Under the pieces are notes generated by a model. That model saw only the letters and a program-made list of their open reading frames with translations. It searched no databases and was not told the origin of the DNA. A program made the position numbers and the translations under genes. This document shows positions 22,252 to 30,542 of a stretch of DNA of 50,790 nt, piece after piece. The stretch is taken from assembly GCA_029054245.1 (NCBI GenBank), contig JAIDFQ010000019.1:1-50790 (forward strand), read 5' to 3'. Positions within the stretch are counted from its first letter, which is position 1; every line of letters begins with the position of its first letter. The stretch comes from Lachnospiraceae bacterium (lineage in GTDB: Bacteria > Bacillota > Clostridia > Lachnospirales > Lachnospiraceae).

Positions 22252-22263
22252 GGAAACGTTTCC
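22252..22263. promoter_or_regulatory. LacI/CcpA-type operator
   Basis: Perfect palindrome GGAAACGTTTCC with the central CG typical of LacI-family sites, close to a catabolite response element. It sits just downstream of the -10 box, where a bound repressor would block early elongation. No LacI-family gene is in the window, so the regulator is either CcpA or a distant local repressor. Confidence 0.7.
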
Positions 22264-22316
22264 GAAACACTTCCACAAAACACAATAATCCAATAAAGGA
22301 GAGGAAAGGTATTATT

Positions 22317-23729
22317 ATGAAAAAGAAAGTAATTAGTGCATTACTTTGTGTTGCAATGGTATCTAGCATGCTGATCGGCTGCGGATCTGGCAACACAACA
22401 ACAACGGAACCCGCAGACGATGCAGGAACCGAAACCGAAGCAGAAGCACCTGCAGATGATGCAGCAGAAGCGCCTGCAGATGATGCAGCAGCAAGCGCAG
22501 AAGGCGGATCTGTATACTATCTGAACTTCAAACCTGAACAGGCTGATGACTGGGTTGCATTGGCAGCTAAGTACACAGAGCAGACAGGCGTACAGGTTGA
22601 CGTTGTTACAGCAGCATCTGGAACATACGAATCAACCTTAAAGTCAGAAATCGCTAAGACAGAAGCTCCTACACTGTTCCAGGTAAACGGACCTGTAGGT
22701 ATGGCTACATGGAAAGATTACTGCTATGATTTATCAGGCAGCGAGCTTTACAAGAATGTAAAGAGCGATGACTTCGTATTAAAAGAGGGCGATGCAGTAA
22801 CAGGTATTGCTTACGTTATCGAAACTTACGGTATCATCTACAACAAGACAATCATGGCTGACTACCTTACAAAAGATTACGCTGTAATTTCTGATGTATC
22901 TGAAATCAACAGCTTTGATCAGTTAAAGGCAGTTGCTGAAAGCATTCAGGCTAACAAAGAAGACTTAGGTGTTGAAGGTGCATTTACTTCAGCTGGTATG
23001 GATTCTTCCTCTGACTGGAGATTCAAGACACACCTTGCAAACCTTCCTATCTACTATGAATTTGAAGGAAATGGCTACAGCTCAGTAGCAGCTATCGAAG
23101 GTACATACCTTGATAACTACAAAGCAATCTGGGATCTTTACATCAACAATTCTACATGCGCACCTACCCTTCTTTCCAGCAAGACTGGTGATGAAGCAGA
23201 AGCTGAATTTGCTTTAGGTGAGGCTGTATTCTTCCAGAATGGTACATGGGAGTATGGTAACCTGATCAGCGCTGGCATGACTGATGATGATCTTGGAATG
23301 CTTCCTATCTTCATCGGAGCTGAAGGCGAAGAGAACCAGGGACTTTGTACAGGTTCTGAAAACTACTGGTGTGTAAACAGCCAGGCATCAGAAGCTGATA
23401 TCCAGGCAACACTTGATTTCTTAGCATGGGTTATCACATCTGACGAAGGTAGAGATGCAATGGCTAACACAATGGGATTCTTAACACCTTTCTCAACATT
23501 CGATGATGGTTATGTTGCAGAGAACGCTCTGATCAAAGCAGCAGATGAATACATCGCAGGTGGAAAGACATCCGTAGCTTGGTGCTTCCCTACAATCCCT
23601 TCAGAGACATGGAAGGATGGCGTTGGTTCTGCACTTACAGAATACGCAGCAGGAACAGGCGATTGGGATGCAGTTGTAACAGCATTCGTTGATGGTTGGG
23701 CTACAGAATATCAGGCAGCTAATAACTAA
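22317..23729 (+). CDS. carbohydrate ABC transporter substrate-binding lipoprotein
   Basis: A 470-residue extracellular binding protein of the CUT1 family. A lipoprotein signal ends in the lipobox LIGC with the modified Cys at residue 22, followed by an acidic Ala/Pro/Asp linker (APADDAAEAPADDAA) built of short repeats. The mature domain has the expected hinge-type layout (QVNGPVGMATWKDYCYD; AVFFQNGTWEYGNL). The start at 22317 follows AAAGGAGAGGAAAGG; an in-frame ATG 87 nt upstream would precede this site and wreck the signal peptide. Codon choice is strongly biased compared with its neighbours, as in abundant proteins. The sugar cannot be told from sequence. Confidence 0.92.
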   Translation: MKKKVISALLCVAMVSSMLIGCGSGNTTTTEPADDAGTETEAEAPADDAAEAPADDAAASAEGGSVYYLNFKPEQADDWVALAAKYTEQTGVQVDVVTAASGTYESTLKSEIAKTEAPTLFQVNGPVGMATWKDYCYDLSGSELYKNVKSDDFVLKEGDAVTGIAYVIETYGIIYNKTIMADYLTKDYAVISDVSEINSFDQLKAVAESIQANKEDLGVEGAFTSAGMDSSSDWRFKTHLANLPIYYEFEGNGYSSVAAIEGTYLDNYKAIWDLYINNSTCAPTLLSSKTGDEAEAEFALGEAVFFQNGTWEYGNLISAGMTDDDLGMLPIFIGAEGEENQGLCTGSENYWCVNSQASEADIQATLDFLAWVITSDEGRDAMANTMGFLTPFSTFDDGYVAENALIKAADEYIAGGKTSVAWCFPTIPSETWKDGVGSALTEYAAGTGDWDAVVTAFVDGWATEYQAANN

Positions 23730-23765
23730 TTGATAATGATATAGTTAAAAGCCCTAAGGACATAT

Positions 23766-23797
23766 AAGAGGGTGAACGATTTTTCGTTCACCCTCTT
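23766..23797 (+). terminator. strong intercistronic hairpin
   Basis: A perfect 14-bp stem AAGAGGGTGAACGA / complement around a TTTT loop, placed between the binding-protein gene and the first permease gene. No T-tract follows. Such hairpins usually protect the upstream message and cut downstream expression, giving more binding protein than permease. Confidence 0.65.
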
Positions 23798-23817
23798 GGA
23801 TTAGGAGAGAGGATATC

Positions 23818-24660
23818 ATGGAGAAAACTATAAAAAAATATTTCCCTATATTTGCATTGCCCACAGCGGCAGCATTTACGGTATTTTTTATAATCCCCTT
23901 TATTATGGGTGTATATTTATCATTCTGCAGTTTTACAACAGTAAAAGATGCGAAATTGATAGGATTTAGCAATTATACTAAAATTTGGGGCGATCCTACT
24001 TTTGTTCATGCATTATGGTATACAGCTTTATTTTCGGTGGTTGCAGTTATATCGATCAATGTTCTGGCATTTGCAGTTGCCCTTCTGCTTACAAAAGGTA
24101 TAAAGGGGACGAATGTATTTAGAACAGTATTTTTTATGCCGAACCTAATCGGCGGTATCGTACTTGGTTATATATGGCAGCTGATTCTTAATGGTATTCT
24201 GGCAAGATATGATCTGACCTTAACGTTCAGTGAGAAATATGGTTTCTGGGGCTTAGTTATTTTGCTCAACTGGCAGCAGATCGGTTATATGATGATCATA
24301 TACATTGCAGGTATCCAGAATGTCCCAGGGGATTTGATTGAAGCAGCAAAAATTGACGGGGCTACAAAACTCCAGACACTTAAGAGTGTAACAATTCCAA
24401 TGGTAATGCCTTCTATAACGATTTGTACCTTTTTAACATTGACAAATGCATTTAAGCTCTATGACCAGAACTTGGCGCTGACCGCAGGTGCACCGTCAGA
24501 CAGGTCAGAGTTGCTTGCCCTTAATATTTATAATACCTTCTACGGCAGAAATGGGTGGGAAGGTGTAGGACAGGCAAAGGCGGTCGTATTCTTTATTTTA
24601 GTTGCGGTGATTGCAATTATACAGCTTCGTGCAACAAGGTCTAAGGAGGTGCAGCAATAA
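23818..24660 (+). CDS. sugar ABC transporter permease, MalF type
   Basis: A 280-residue membrane protein with six predicted helices. The inner-membrane EAA loop reads DLIEAAKIDGATKLQTLKSVTIPM (around residues 173-196), the docking site for the ATPase. It belongs to the CUT1 permease family (MalF/UgpA type). GGAGAGAGGATATC precedes the ATG. The stop codon shares its last base with the start of the next gene (TAATG), so the two permeases are translationally coupled. Confidence 0.93.
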   Translation: MEKTIKKYFPIFALPTAAAFTVFFIIPFIMGVYLSFCSFTTVKDAKLIGFSNYTKIWGDPTFVHALWYTALFSVVAVISINVLAFAVALLLTKGIKGTNVFRTVFFMPNLIGGIVLGYIWQLILNGILARYDLTLTFSEKYGFWGLVILLNWQQIGYMMIIYIAGIQNVPGDLIEAAKIDGATKLQTLKSVTIPMVMPSITICTFLTLTNAFKLYDQNLALTAGAPSDRSELLALNIYNTFYGRNGWEGVGQAKAVVFFILVAVIAIIQLRATRSKEVQQ

Positions 24661-25502
24661 TGGAAAATGCAAGAAAAGCAAAACATGGCTGGGCGCTTAC
24701 ATTATTTTTTACGATTTTATCCGTAGTGTATATCCTCCCCATTGTCATTGTTGTATATAACTCTTTTAAAAGCAAAGTCTGGATCAATAAAACACCCTTT
24801 GCACTTCCCAATGAAAAGTCATTTGTAGAGTTTTTGAACTATACAAAGGGTATTGAAAAAACCAATTTCTTTGGCGCTTTTGTGGTATCGCTTTTCATTA
24901 CCGTTATATCCGTGCTTTTAATCTGCCTTTGCACTTCTATGTGTGCATGGTATATTGCACGTGTAAACAGTGCTTTTTCAAGAACCTTCTATATGCTGTG
25001 TGCGTTCTCAATGATCGTACCCTTCCAGATGGTAATGTTCACGTTATCCAAGATCGCAAATATGCTGCATTGTTCTAATCCTTTTGGTATTATATTTGTC
25101 TATCTTGGATTTGGAGCTGGACTGGCAATCTTTATGTTTGTTGGTTTCGTTAAATCTATACCCCTTGAGATAGAAGAGGCGGCAATGATCGATGGCTGTA
25201 ACCCTCTGCAGACCTTTTTCGGAGTGGTTCTTCCGATTATGAAGCCTACGATGATTACCGTTGCCATCCTCCAGGCAATGTGGATCTGGAACGACTATCT
25301 GCTTCCGTATCTGGTGCTTGACCAAAGAAAATGGAAGACGATTCCCATTGCGGTTCAGTACTTAAAGGGTGGTTATGGTGCAGTTGAGATGGGACAGATG
25401 ATGGCAATGCTGGTTCTGGCAATTATTCCGATTGTTATTTTCTATCTGGCATGTCAGAAATACATCATTGAAGGTGTTGTAGCAGGTGCAGTAAAGGGTT
25501 AA
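24660..25502 (+). CDS. sugar ABC transporter permease, MalG type
   Basis: A 280-residue six-helix permease partnering the preceding gene. The EAA loop is PLEIEEAAMIDGCNPLQTFF, around residues 168-187. It resembles MalG/UgpE-type CUT1 permeases. No ATPase gene follows; a terminator lies about 130 bp downstream. The transporter therefore probably borrows a shared MsmK/MsiK-like ATPase encoded elsewhere, which is common in Firmicutes. Confidence 0.93.
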   Translation: MENARKAKHGWALTLFFTILSVVYILPIVIVVYNSFKSKVWINKTPFALPNEKSFVEFLNYTKGIEKTNFFGAFVVSLFITVISVLLICLCTSMCAWYIARVNSAFSRTFYMLCAFSMIVPFQMVMFTLSKIANMLHCSNPFGIIFVYLGFGAGLAIFMFVGFVKSIPLEIEEAAMIDGCNPLQTFFGVVLPIMKPTMITVAILQAMWIWNDYLLPYLVLDQRKWKTIPIAVQYLKGGYGAVEMGQMMAMLVLAIIPIVIFYLACQKYIIEGVVAGAVKG

Positions 25503-25549
25503 ACAGATGGATTAATTCGATTAACAATACTTGTACTCCCGCTGCGGAG

Positions 25550-25575
25550 GGCGGAATATGGAAGTATATTCCGTC
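25550..25575 (+). other. stem-loop after the permease gene
   Basis: GGCGGAATAT (25550-25559) pairs with ATATTCCGTC (25566-25575) with one wobble. An outer pairing of GCTGC (25541-25545) with GCAGC (25582-25586) extends it. There is no T-tract. It lies in the 377-bp gap 25503-25879, which also holds a terminator and a possible promoter, with no credible gene. Confidence 0.45.
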
Positions 25576-25628
25576 CGAAAAGCAGCAGGAAAATAGAATG
25601 CATCGTTTTTCATATTAGAAAATATATA

Positions 25629-25653
25629 GGTGTGCTGTCATGCACACTTTTTT
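25629..25653 (+). terminator. intrinsic terminator of sugar ABC operon
   Basis: GTGTGC (25630-25635) pairs with GCACAC (25642-25647), followed by six T residues. Confidence 0.75.
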
Positions 25654-25706
25654 CTTATTCGGTTGCGACTCGTTTACCGGAAAATCTTAATTTTGTATTG
25701 TAAATA

Positions 25707-25735
25707 TTGTTAAACATTGATAAAATATGTATAAA
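25707..25735 (+). promoter_or_regulatory. possible chemoreceptor gene promoter
   Basis: TTGTTA (25707-25712), 17-bp spacer, TATAAA (25730-25735) in a very AT-rich stretch. It would give a leader of about 140 nt before the chemoreceptor gene. No clear sigma-D (flagellar) promoter motif was seen. Confidence 0.35.
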
Positions 25736-25879
25736 TAATTTAAAAATTATGGTAATAAATGCTAGACAGCAGTGAAACATATTTTTATACAATTGTTTCA
25801 TTTTTGTTGACAGTCATTTACAGATGATGACTTTTGCAGTTCCAGGACATCTATAAAGAGATGAAAAGCGAGGTAGGAT

Positions 25880-28108
25880 ATGGCAAAGAAAAAGGTGCCC
25901 GATAAACAGTTAAATGAAAAGAAAATAATTGGAATACGAAAACCAGAAAAGATAAAACCAGAAATGAAAAAAAGGGAAAAGGTGAAACCGGAAAAGAAAA
26001 AGCCCGTAAAGGTTAAGCCTGAAAAGAAAAAAACGGAGAAACAAAAACAAGAAAAGATTAAGCCCGAGAAGATAAAAATAGAAAAAGTACCCGGGCAATC
26101 CCAGCATCTTAGAACAAAGCTGATTATTGCTTTTTTTGCACCGATTTTTTTGTTTATTCTGACAATTGCGCTGATTTATTCTGTAAGCAGCACTACGCTT
26201 GAAGAAGCTTATGAGGATGCTGCAAACAGCAGTGTGGTGACTCTTGGAAAGTATTATGATCTGGTATTTGAAAATGTGAAGCTGATGTCCACCAGGTTGT
26301 CTGTGAATGAGACCCTTACGGATTATTATTCTGGTGGAGGCAAGCAGACGGAATCTATGCTTATGAATACCAAGCTTGTGATTAACGGTGAGTTAGTTGC
26401 CGACGAGTACATAAGTCAGATCGTGGTAATTGCCCAGACCGGAAAGGCGTGTACGGACAAAGGACCGATCAATGATGATGTGTATACAGCGTTCTGCGAG
26501 TCAGAGGAAGGAAAATACGTCCAGGAAAACATCGGGGAGGATATGTGGATAGAATCCCATCCGTCTATTGATGAATTTACGGGAAAAGGGACGGATGTGT
26601 ATGGTTTGTCCTACGTCAGGATTTTAAGAAGCACGAATAATAAACCGGTGGGATATATCATCATAGATGTAAAACGGGATTTCTTACAGAATATTCTGGA
26701 TAACGCAAAAATCAGCGATCAGAGCGTACAGGGGCTGGTGATGGGCAATGGCGCTCAGATTGTAAGTGGAAATGAACAGATAGCTTTTACCGAGACAGAG
26801 TTTTATCAAAGGGCAGCATCTCTTGAAGAAGAGCAGGGAAGGGAATATGCTGCTTATGCTGGTAAGGAGATTTTGTTTACTTATCGTAAACTGGAAAATA
26901 ACATGATGGTATGTGCGGTGATGCCTAAAGAGGAAATTATGGCGGGTGCACAGCGAATCTTACAGTATGCCATTGTTTCAGTGTTACTTTGTGCGCTGGC
27001 AGCGATCTTATTGGGAATCATTATATCAGGCAGCATTTCCAAAGCACTCAACAGTGCCAACAGGGCGCTTAAGAAGACGGCAGATGGGGATCTGACAGGT
27101 CAGGTTGCAACAAAGCGCAAAGATGAATTCCGTGCATTGACTGCCAACATTGCTGAAATGATTAAGAGCATGAAGGGGCTGATTAAAAAGATGACCAATG
27201 TCAGCAGCTATGTGTCAAGTTCAGCGGAAGCGGTCCGTGGAAATTCGCAGGTATTGTTGGAAGTTGCAAACCAGATGAATGGCGCTGTTATGGATATCAA
27301 TGGCGGAATCGTGCAGCAGACGATAGATACGGAGCAATGCGCAAGCCAGATGGAAGACCTTTCTAATAAGATTGAAGAGGTGCATAAGAGAGCGACACAG
27401 GTAAATGAACTTACAACTGAGGCAAGGAATGCGGTAAATGAAGGAATGGTCATCGTTAAGGATCTAGAGGAAAAGGTAGACAATTCGACAGAGATCACAA
27501 GAGAGATCATTGCAGAAATTGATGAACTGAGCAAGGAATCATCGGCAATCGGCAGCATTATTGAGACCATAAACGAAATTGCGGAGGAGACAAACTTACT
27601 TTCATTGAATGCTTCCATTGAAGCTGCAAGAGTTGGTGAGGCAGGAAGAGGATTTGCGGTGGTTTCTTCAGAAATTAGAAAGCTGGCTGATCAGTCAGGG
27701 AACGCAGGTATGCAGATTGCTGAAATCATCAGCCATATTCAGGAGAGGATGGCAACGACTATTAAGACGGCGCAAAAAGCAGGCGATATCGTAGTGACAC
27801 AGTCGGCAGCATTAGGAAGTACAATCAATGTATTTCATAATATCAATGAGCAGATACAGGAGCTGGGCGAGAATATCACCCATATTGTCTACAGCGTAAA
27901 CGGAATTGAGGAGGCAAAAGAAGACACGATGGCGGCAATTGAGAGTATTTCTGCTACGTCTAATGAGACAGAAGCGGCGTCTTCTGAATTGGGCAACAGC
28001 AGCCAGAGGCTGATGAATGCGGCGCAGGAATTAAACGATGCTGTAATCAGACTGCAGGATGGCGCAGAAGATCTGGATAGTTCTGTAAAGATATTTAAAA
28101 TCGAGTAA
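25880..28108 (+). CDS. methyl-accepting chemotaxis protein with lysine-rich N-tail
   Basis: A 742-residue transmembrane sensor. Residues 1-75 are an unusual cytosolic tail of repeated K-P-E-K units. TM1 is about 78-100, an extracellular Cache-like sensor domain about 105-355, TM2 about 368-392, HAMP about 393-445, and a signalling coiled coil to the C-terminus. The conserved hairpin tip includes ETNLLSLNASIEAARVGEAG and GRGFAVV near residues 570-600. It would bind a small extracellular ligand and control CheA/CheW, or a related output. No chemotaxis or flagellar genes are in the window. The ATG follows AGGTAGGAT closely. Confidence 0.92.
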   Translation: MAKKKVPDKQLNEKKIIGIRKPEKIKPEMKKREKVKPEKKKPVKVKPEKKKTEKQKQEKIKPEKIKIEKVPGQSQHLRTKLIIAFFAPIFLFILTIALIYSVSSTTLEEAYEDAANSSVVTLGKYYDLVFENVKLMSTRLSVNETLTDYYSGGGKQTESMLMNTKLVINGELVADEYISQIVVIAQTGKACTDKGPINDDVYTAFCESEEGKYVQENIGEDMWIESHPSIDEFTGKGTDVYGLSYVRILRSTNNKPVGYIIIDVKRDFLQNILDNAKISDQSVQGLVMGNGAQIVSGNEQIAFTETEFYQRAASLEEEQGREYAAYAGKEILFTYRKLENNMMVCAVMPKEEIMAGAQRILQYAIVSVLLCALAAILLGIIISGSISKALNSANRALKKTADGDLTGQVATKRKDEFRALTANIAEMIKSMKGLIKKMTNVSSYVSSSAEAVRGNSQVLLEVANQMNGAVMDINGGIVQQTIDTEQCASQMEDLSNKIEEVHKRATQVNELTTEARNAVNEGMVIVKDLEEKVDNSTEITREIIAEIDELSKESSAIGSIIETINEIAEETNLLSLNASIEAARVGEAGRGFAVVSSEIRKLADQSGNAGMQIAEIISHIQERMATTIKTAQKAGDIVVTQSAALGSTINVFHNINEQIQELGENITHIVYSVNGIEEAKEDTMAAIESISATSNETEAASSELGNSSQRLMNAAQELNDAVIRLQDGAEDLDSSVKIFKIE

Positions 28109-28131
28109 AGATGGAATCCTGTCATTAAATA

Positions 28132-28179
28132 GGGCTGCTGCAAAAGTAGACAATTGTTTACTGGAGCGGCGGCTCTTTT
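28132..28179 (+). terminator. terminator after chemoreceptor gene
   Basis: GGGCTGCTGC (28132-28141) pairs with GCGGCGGCTC (28166-28175), using three G-U wobbles, followed by TTTT. Inside it the sequence AGTAGACAATTGTTTACT forms a second, nearly perfect inner stem, giving a long hairpin. Confidence 0.7.
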
Positions 28180-28216
28180 CGGGTAATTTTAAGTATGGAT
28201 TTAGGGAGCGGATGGT

Positions 28217-28723
28217 ATGGAAATGCTGCTAAAGATGAATTTGAAAAACGCGGTAGAGCGGGTATTGCATGTGCCGGGAAATTATACAGGCGGCATCTTG
28301 GAAATGACGCTGGTCATTGACTGTGCGCTGGATAAGGATTATGTGAAAACCATGGCATCAGATGTGGCGGGAACACTGCGCGCTCACAGTGATATTTTCC
28401 GAAATGTGAGATTAAATCTGTTATTTTGGGTGAGTGATGTGAAATTTGAAAATCATGTGATTCCTATTTCTTTTTTGCAGATGGGCAGTTGTTTTGAAGA
28501 ATATTTGCCATCTGGGCAGGATAAAAGTCTGGATGTATTGACAGCCAAATTAAAGCTTCTCCATGCAAGATCCAAATTGATTATTGTTCTTGCGGGGAAT
28601 GAATTGCAGATTCGGGACAGAGAGGAAGTAAAAAGAAATATGTATCCCTTTCTCGGCAAAAAGAGTCTTTTTCTGTGCAGGAATGATGCAGAACGAAAAT
28701 GGAGAAGAGGAGATGAACTATAA
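28217..28723 (+). CDS. conserved-looking hypothetical protein
   Basis: A 168-residue protein of unknown function. It has no signal peptide or clear membrane helix. It shows alternating beta/alpha character: MTLVIDCALDKD (about 30-41), LNLLFWVSDVKF (about 62-73) and KLIIVLAGNELQIRD (about 119-133), which could suggest a Rossmann or VWA-like fold, but I see no complete metal or nucleotide motif. It stands between a terminator and a LysR gene 33 bp downstream and may be cotranscribed with it. The start has GGAG at suitable spacing. Confidence 0.7.
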   Translation: MEMLLKMNLKNAVERVLHVPGNYTGGILEMTLVIDCALDKDYVKTMASDVAGTLRAHSDIFRNVRLNLLFWVSDVKFENHVIPISFLQMGSCFEEYLPSGQDKSLDVLTAKLKLLHARSKLIIVLAGNELQIRDREEVKRNMYPFLGKKSLFLCRNDAERKWRRGDEL

Positions 28724-28756
28724 AGGCATGCTTACAGTGAAATAGAAGGTGATTTT

Positions 28757-29656
28757 ATGGCGGAAAATCTTGAATATTATAAGATATTTTATTATACTGC
28801 AAAGTATGGAAGTTTGACGGCAGCAGCGTCTGAGCTGTCTATTTCCCAGCCGGCAGTAAGCCAGGCGCTTAAGCAGTTGGAAAGTGCTTTGTCGGCAAAG
28901 TTATTTGTACGTGCATCGCGCGGCATCAGGCTGACTCAGGAGGGACAGGTTTTATATGAATATGTGAAGGAAGGTTATGAGCGGATTCAGGCGGGGGAAA
29001 GGAAGCTTGCCTCCATGCTGCAGCTTGATTATGGCGAGCTGAAAATCGGAGCCAGCGATATGACTCTAAAATACTACCTTCTTCCTTTTTTACAAAAATA
29101 TCACGAGCAGTTCCCAGGAATCAAGGTGACGGTCATGAATGCACCTACCCCGGAAACTTTAAAATTATTACGGCAGGGAAAGATTGATTTCGGAGTGGTA
29201 AGTACCCCTTCCTGCAAGGAACCGGAATTTCATTTGATGCCGGTGCGGGAAATTGAGGATGTATTTGTGGCAGGACGAAAATTCATCCAGTACAAAAATC
29301 GTATGCTTGATTTTAGGGATCTGGAAAAACTTCCAATCATATCTCTTGAGGGGAATACCAGCACGAAAGCTTATATGGATACCTTCCTGAAACATAACGG
29401 TGTGGAGCTTCATCCGGAATTTGAACTGGCAACCAGCGATATGATTGTGCAGTTTGCGCTGCGCAGTTTGGGTGTGGGGAGCGTGGTGCGGGATTTTGCT
29501 GCTGAATATTTAGAGGATGGGAGATTGTTTGAATTTCGCTTTAATAAGATGATTCCCAGAAGGGAGATTTGTGTCGTGACGGATGCAGGAGGACTGCTGT
29601 CAAGAGCAGCAGAGGAACTTCTCAAAATGCTTCGCAGTGGTGGGAAGGTGGAATAA
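28757..29656 (+). CDS. LysR family transcriptional regulator
   Basis: A 299-residue LysR-type regulator. The N-terminal winged helix-turn-helix reads YGSLTAAASELSISQPAVSQ (about 15-34) followed by ALKQLESALSAKLFVR. The C-terminal co-inducer domain (about 90-295) has the periplasmic-binding-protein fold pattern, for example LKIGASDMTLKYYLLPFLQ. AGAAGGTGATTTT precedes the ATG. Regulators of this type usually control a divergent neighbour, but here the upstream gene is in the same direction, so the target is unclear. The HAD gene follows 34 bp downstream. Confidence 0.93.
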   Translation: MAENLEYYKIFYYTAKYGSLTAAASELSISQPAVSQALKQLESALSAKLFVRASRGIRLTQEGQVLYEYVKEGYERIQAGERKLASMLQLDYGELKIGASDMTLKYYLLPFLQKYHEQFPGIKVTVMNAPTPETLKLLRQGKIDFGVVSTPSCKEPEFHLMPVREIEDVFVAGRKFIQYKNRMLDFRDLEKLPIISLEGNTSTKAYMDTFLKHNGVELHPEFELATSDMIVQFALRSLGVGSVVRDFAAEYLEDGRLFEFRFNKMIPRREICVVTDAGGLLSRAAEELLKMLRSGGKVE

Positions 29657-29690
29657 AATGTATAAAACGCTTTATGGAATGGAGGAAAAA

Positions 29691-30293
29691 ATGATTCAGA
29701 ATATTGTGTTTGATATTGGAAATGTGTTGGCGGGGTTTGCATGGCAGGATTATTACCGCAGCTTCGGTTTTTCGGAGGATATTTTTGAGAAGTTGGCGGA
29801 TGCCACCGTCAGAAGTGATCTATGGAATGAGATGGACAGGGGAAAATTAAGCGACGATCAGCTTCTTGAAGGCTTTATCCAAAATGATCCGTCCATAGAA
29901 AAAGAAATCCGGGAAGTATTTAAGAATATTAAAGGCATTATACGGCGGTATGACTATGCAATTCCATGGATCAGGGAATTAAAGAGCAGGGGATACGGCA
30001 TATATGTTATTTCCAATTTTGCGCGCAAGGCATATGAGGAATGCATAGAAGCGCTTGACTTTCTGGAAGAAACGGATGGCGGTATCTTGTCTTATCAGGT
30101 AAAGCTGATTAAGCCATCTCCTGAAATATATCAGCTTTTATGCAGTCGGTATGGACTGCAGGCGGAGGAATGTGTCTTTATTGATGATACGGTAAAAAAT
30201 GTAGAGGCGGCAATCAAAGAAGGCATGAAAGGAATCACCTTCCATACGCTTGACCAAGTGAAAGAAGAACTTGAAAAACTACTTGCCTGTTAA
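29691..30293 (+). CDS. HAD superfamily phosphatase (subfamily IA, YihX-like)
   Basis: A 200-residue HAD hydrolase. Motif I is IVFDIGNVL, with Asp followed by Ile-Gly as in YihX/epoxide-hydrolase-like HADs. Motif II lies in YVISNFARKAYEE, and motifs III/IV are KPSPEIYQLLC with ECVFIDDTVKNVEAA. The ATG at 29691 has GGAGG six bases upstream. An alternative in-frame ATG at 29658 would add 11 residues before the catalytic strand. Its 3' end overlaps the convergent small membrane gene by 15 bp. Substrate is probably a sugar phosphate (family inference). Confidence 0.88.
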   Translation: MIQNIVFDIGNVLAGFAWQDYYRSFGFSEDIFEKLADATVRSDLWNEMDRGKLSDDQLLEGFIQNDPSIEKEIREVFKNIKGIIRRYDYAIPWIRELKSRGYGIYVISNFARKAYEECIEALDFLEETDGGILSYQVKLIKPSPEIYQLLCSRYGLQAEECVFIDDTVKNVEAAIKEGMKGITFHTLDQVKEELEKLLAC

Positions 30294-30479
30294 TTTGCCG
30301 TAGCACCAGATGAAGATCCATAAGAGGATTGGAAGACCGATGGTTGCCATCAGACAGGCGGCGAACAGCTCCTCTGAACCTGGGAAATCTAGAAGAGAGA
30401 CTACCAGAGTGGCTACGTATAAAAGAACCAGCAGTATAATGCAGATGATAGCTGCGATTTGTTTGGGTTTGCGCTTCAT
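30279..30479 (-). CDS. small two-helix membrane protein
   Basis: A 66-residue protein with a basic start (MKRKPKQ), two hydrophobic helices (about 8-28 and 38-58) and a short basic tail. It has its own AAAGGAG site seven bases before the ATG and a TATAAT-type promoter upstream, which support it as a real gene. Function is unknown. Confidence 0.7.
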   Translation of the reverse strand: MKRKPKQIAAIICIILLVLLYVATLVVSLLDFPGSEELFAACLMATIGLPILLWIFIWCYGKLTGK

Positions 30480-30513
30480 AAATCAGCTCCTTTTAGAAAA
30501 ATATTTATGTTTT

Positions 30514-30522
30514 ATTATAACA
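30514..30522 (-). promoter_or_regulatory. extended -10 promoter for the small membrane gene
   Basis: On the minus strand TGTTATAAT gives an extended -10 (TATAAT at 30514-30519). No good -35 is seen, as expected for this promoter class. It leads into the AAAGGAG-ATG of the 66-residue gene. Confidence 0.45.
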
Positions 30523-30542
30523 CAGAAGCTTGGTTCCTTTTA

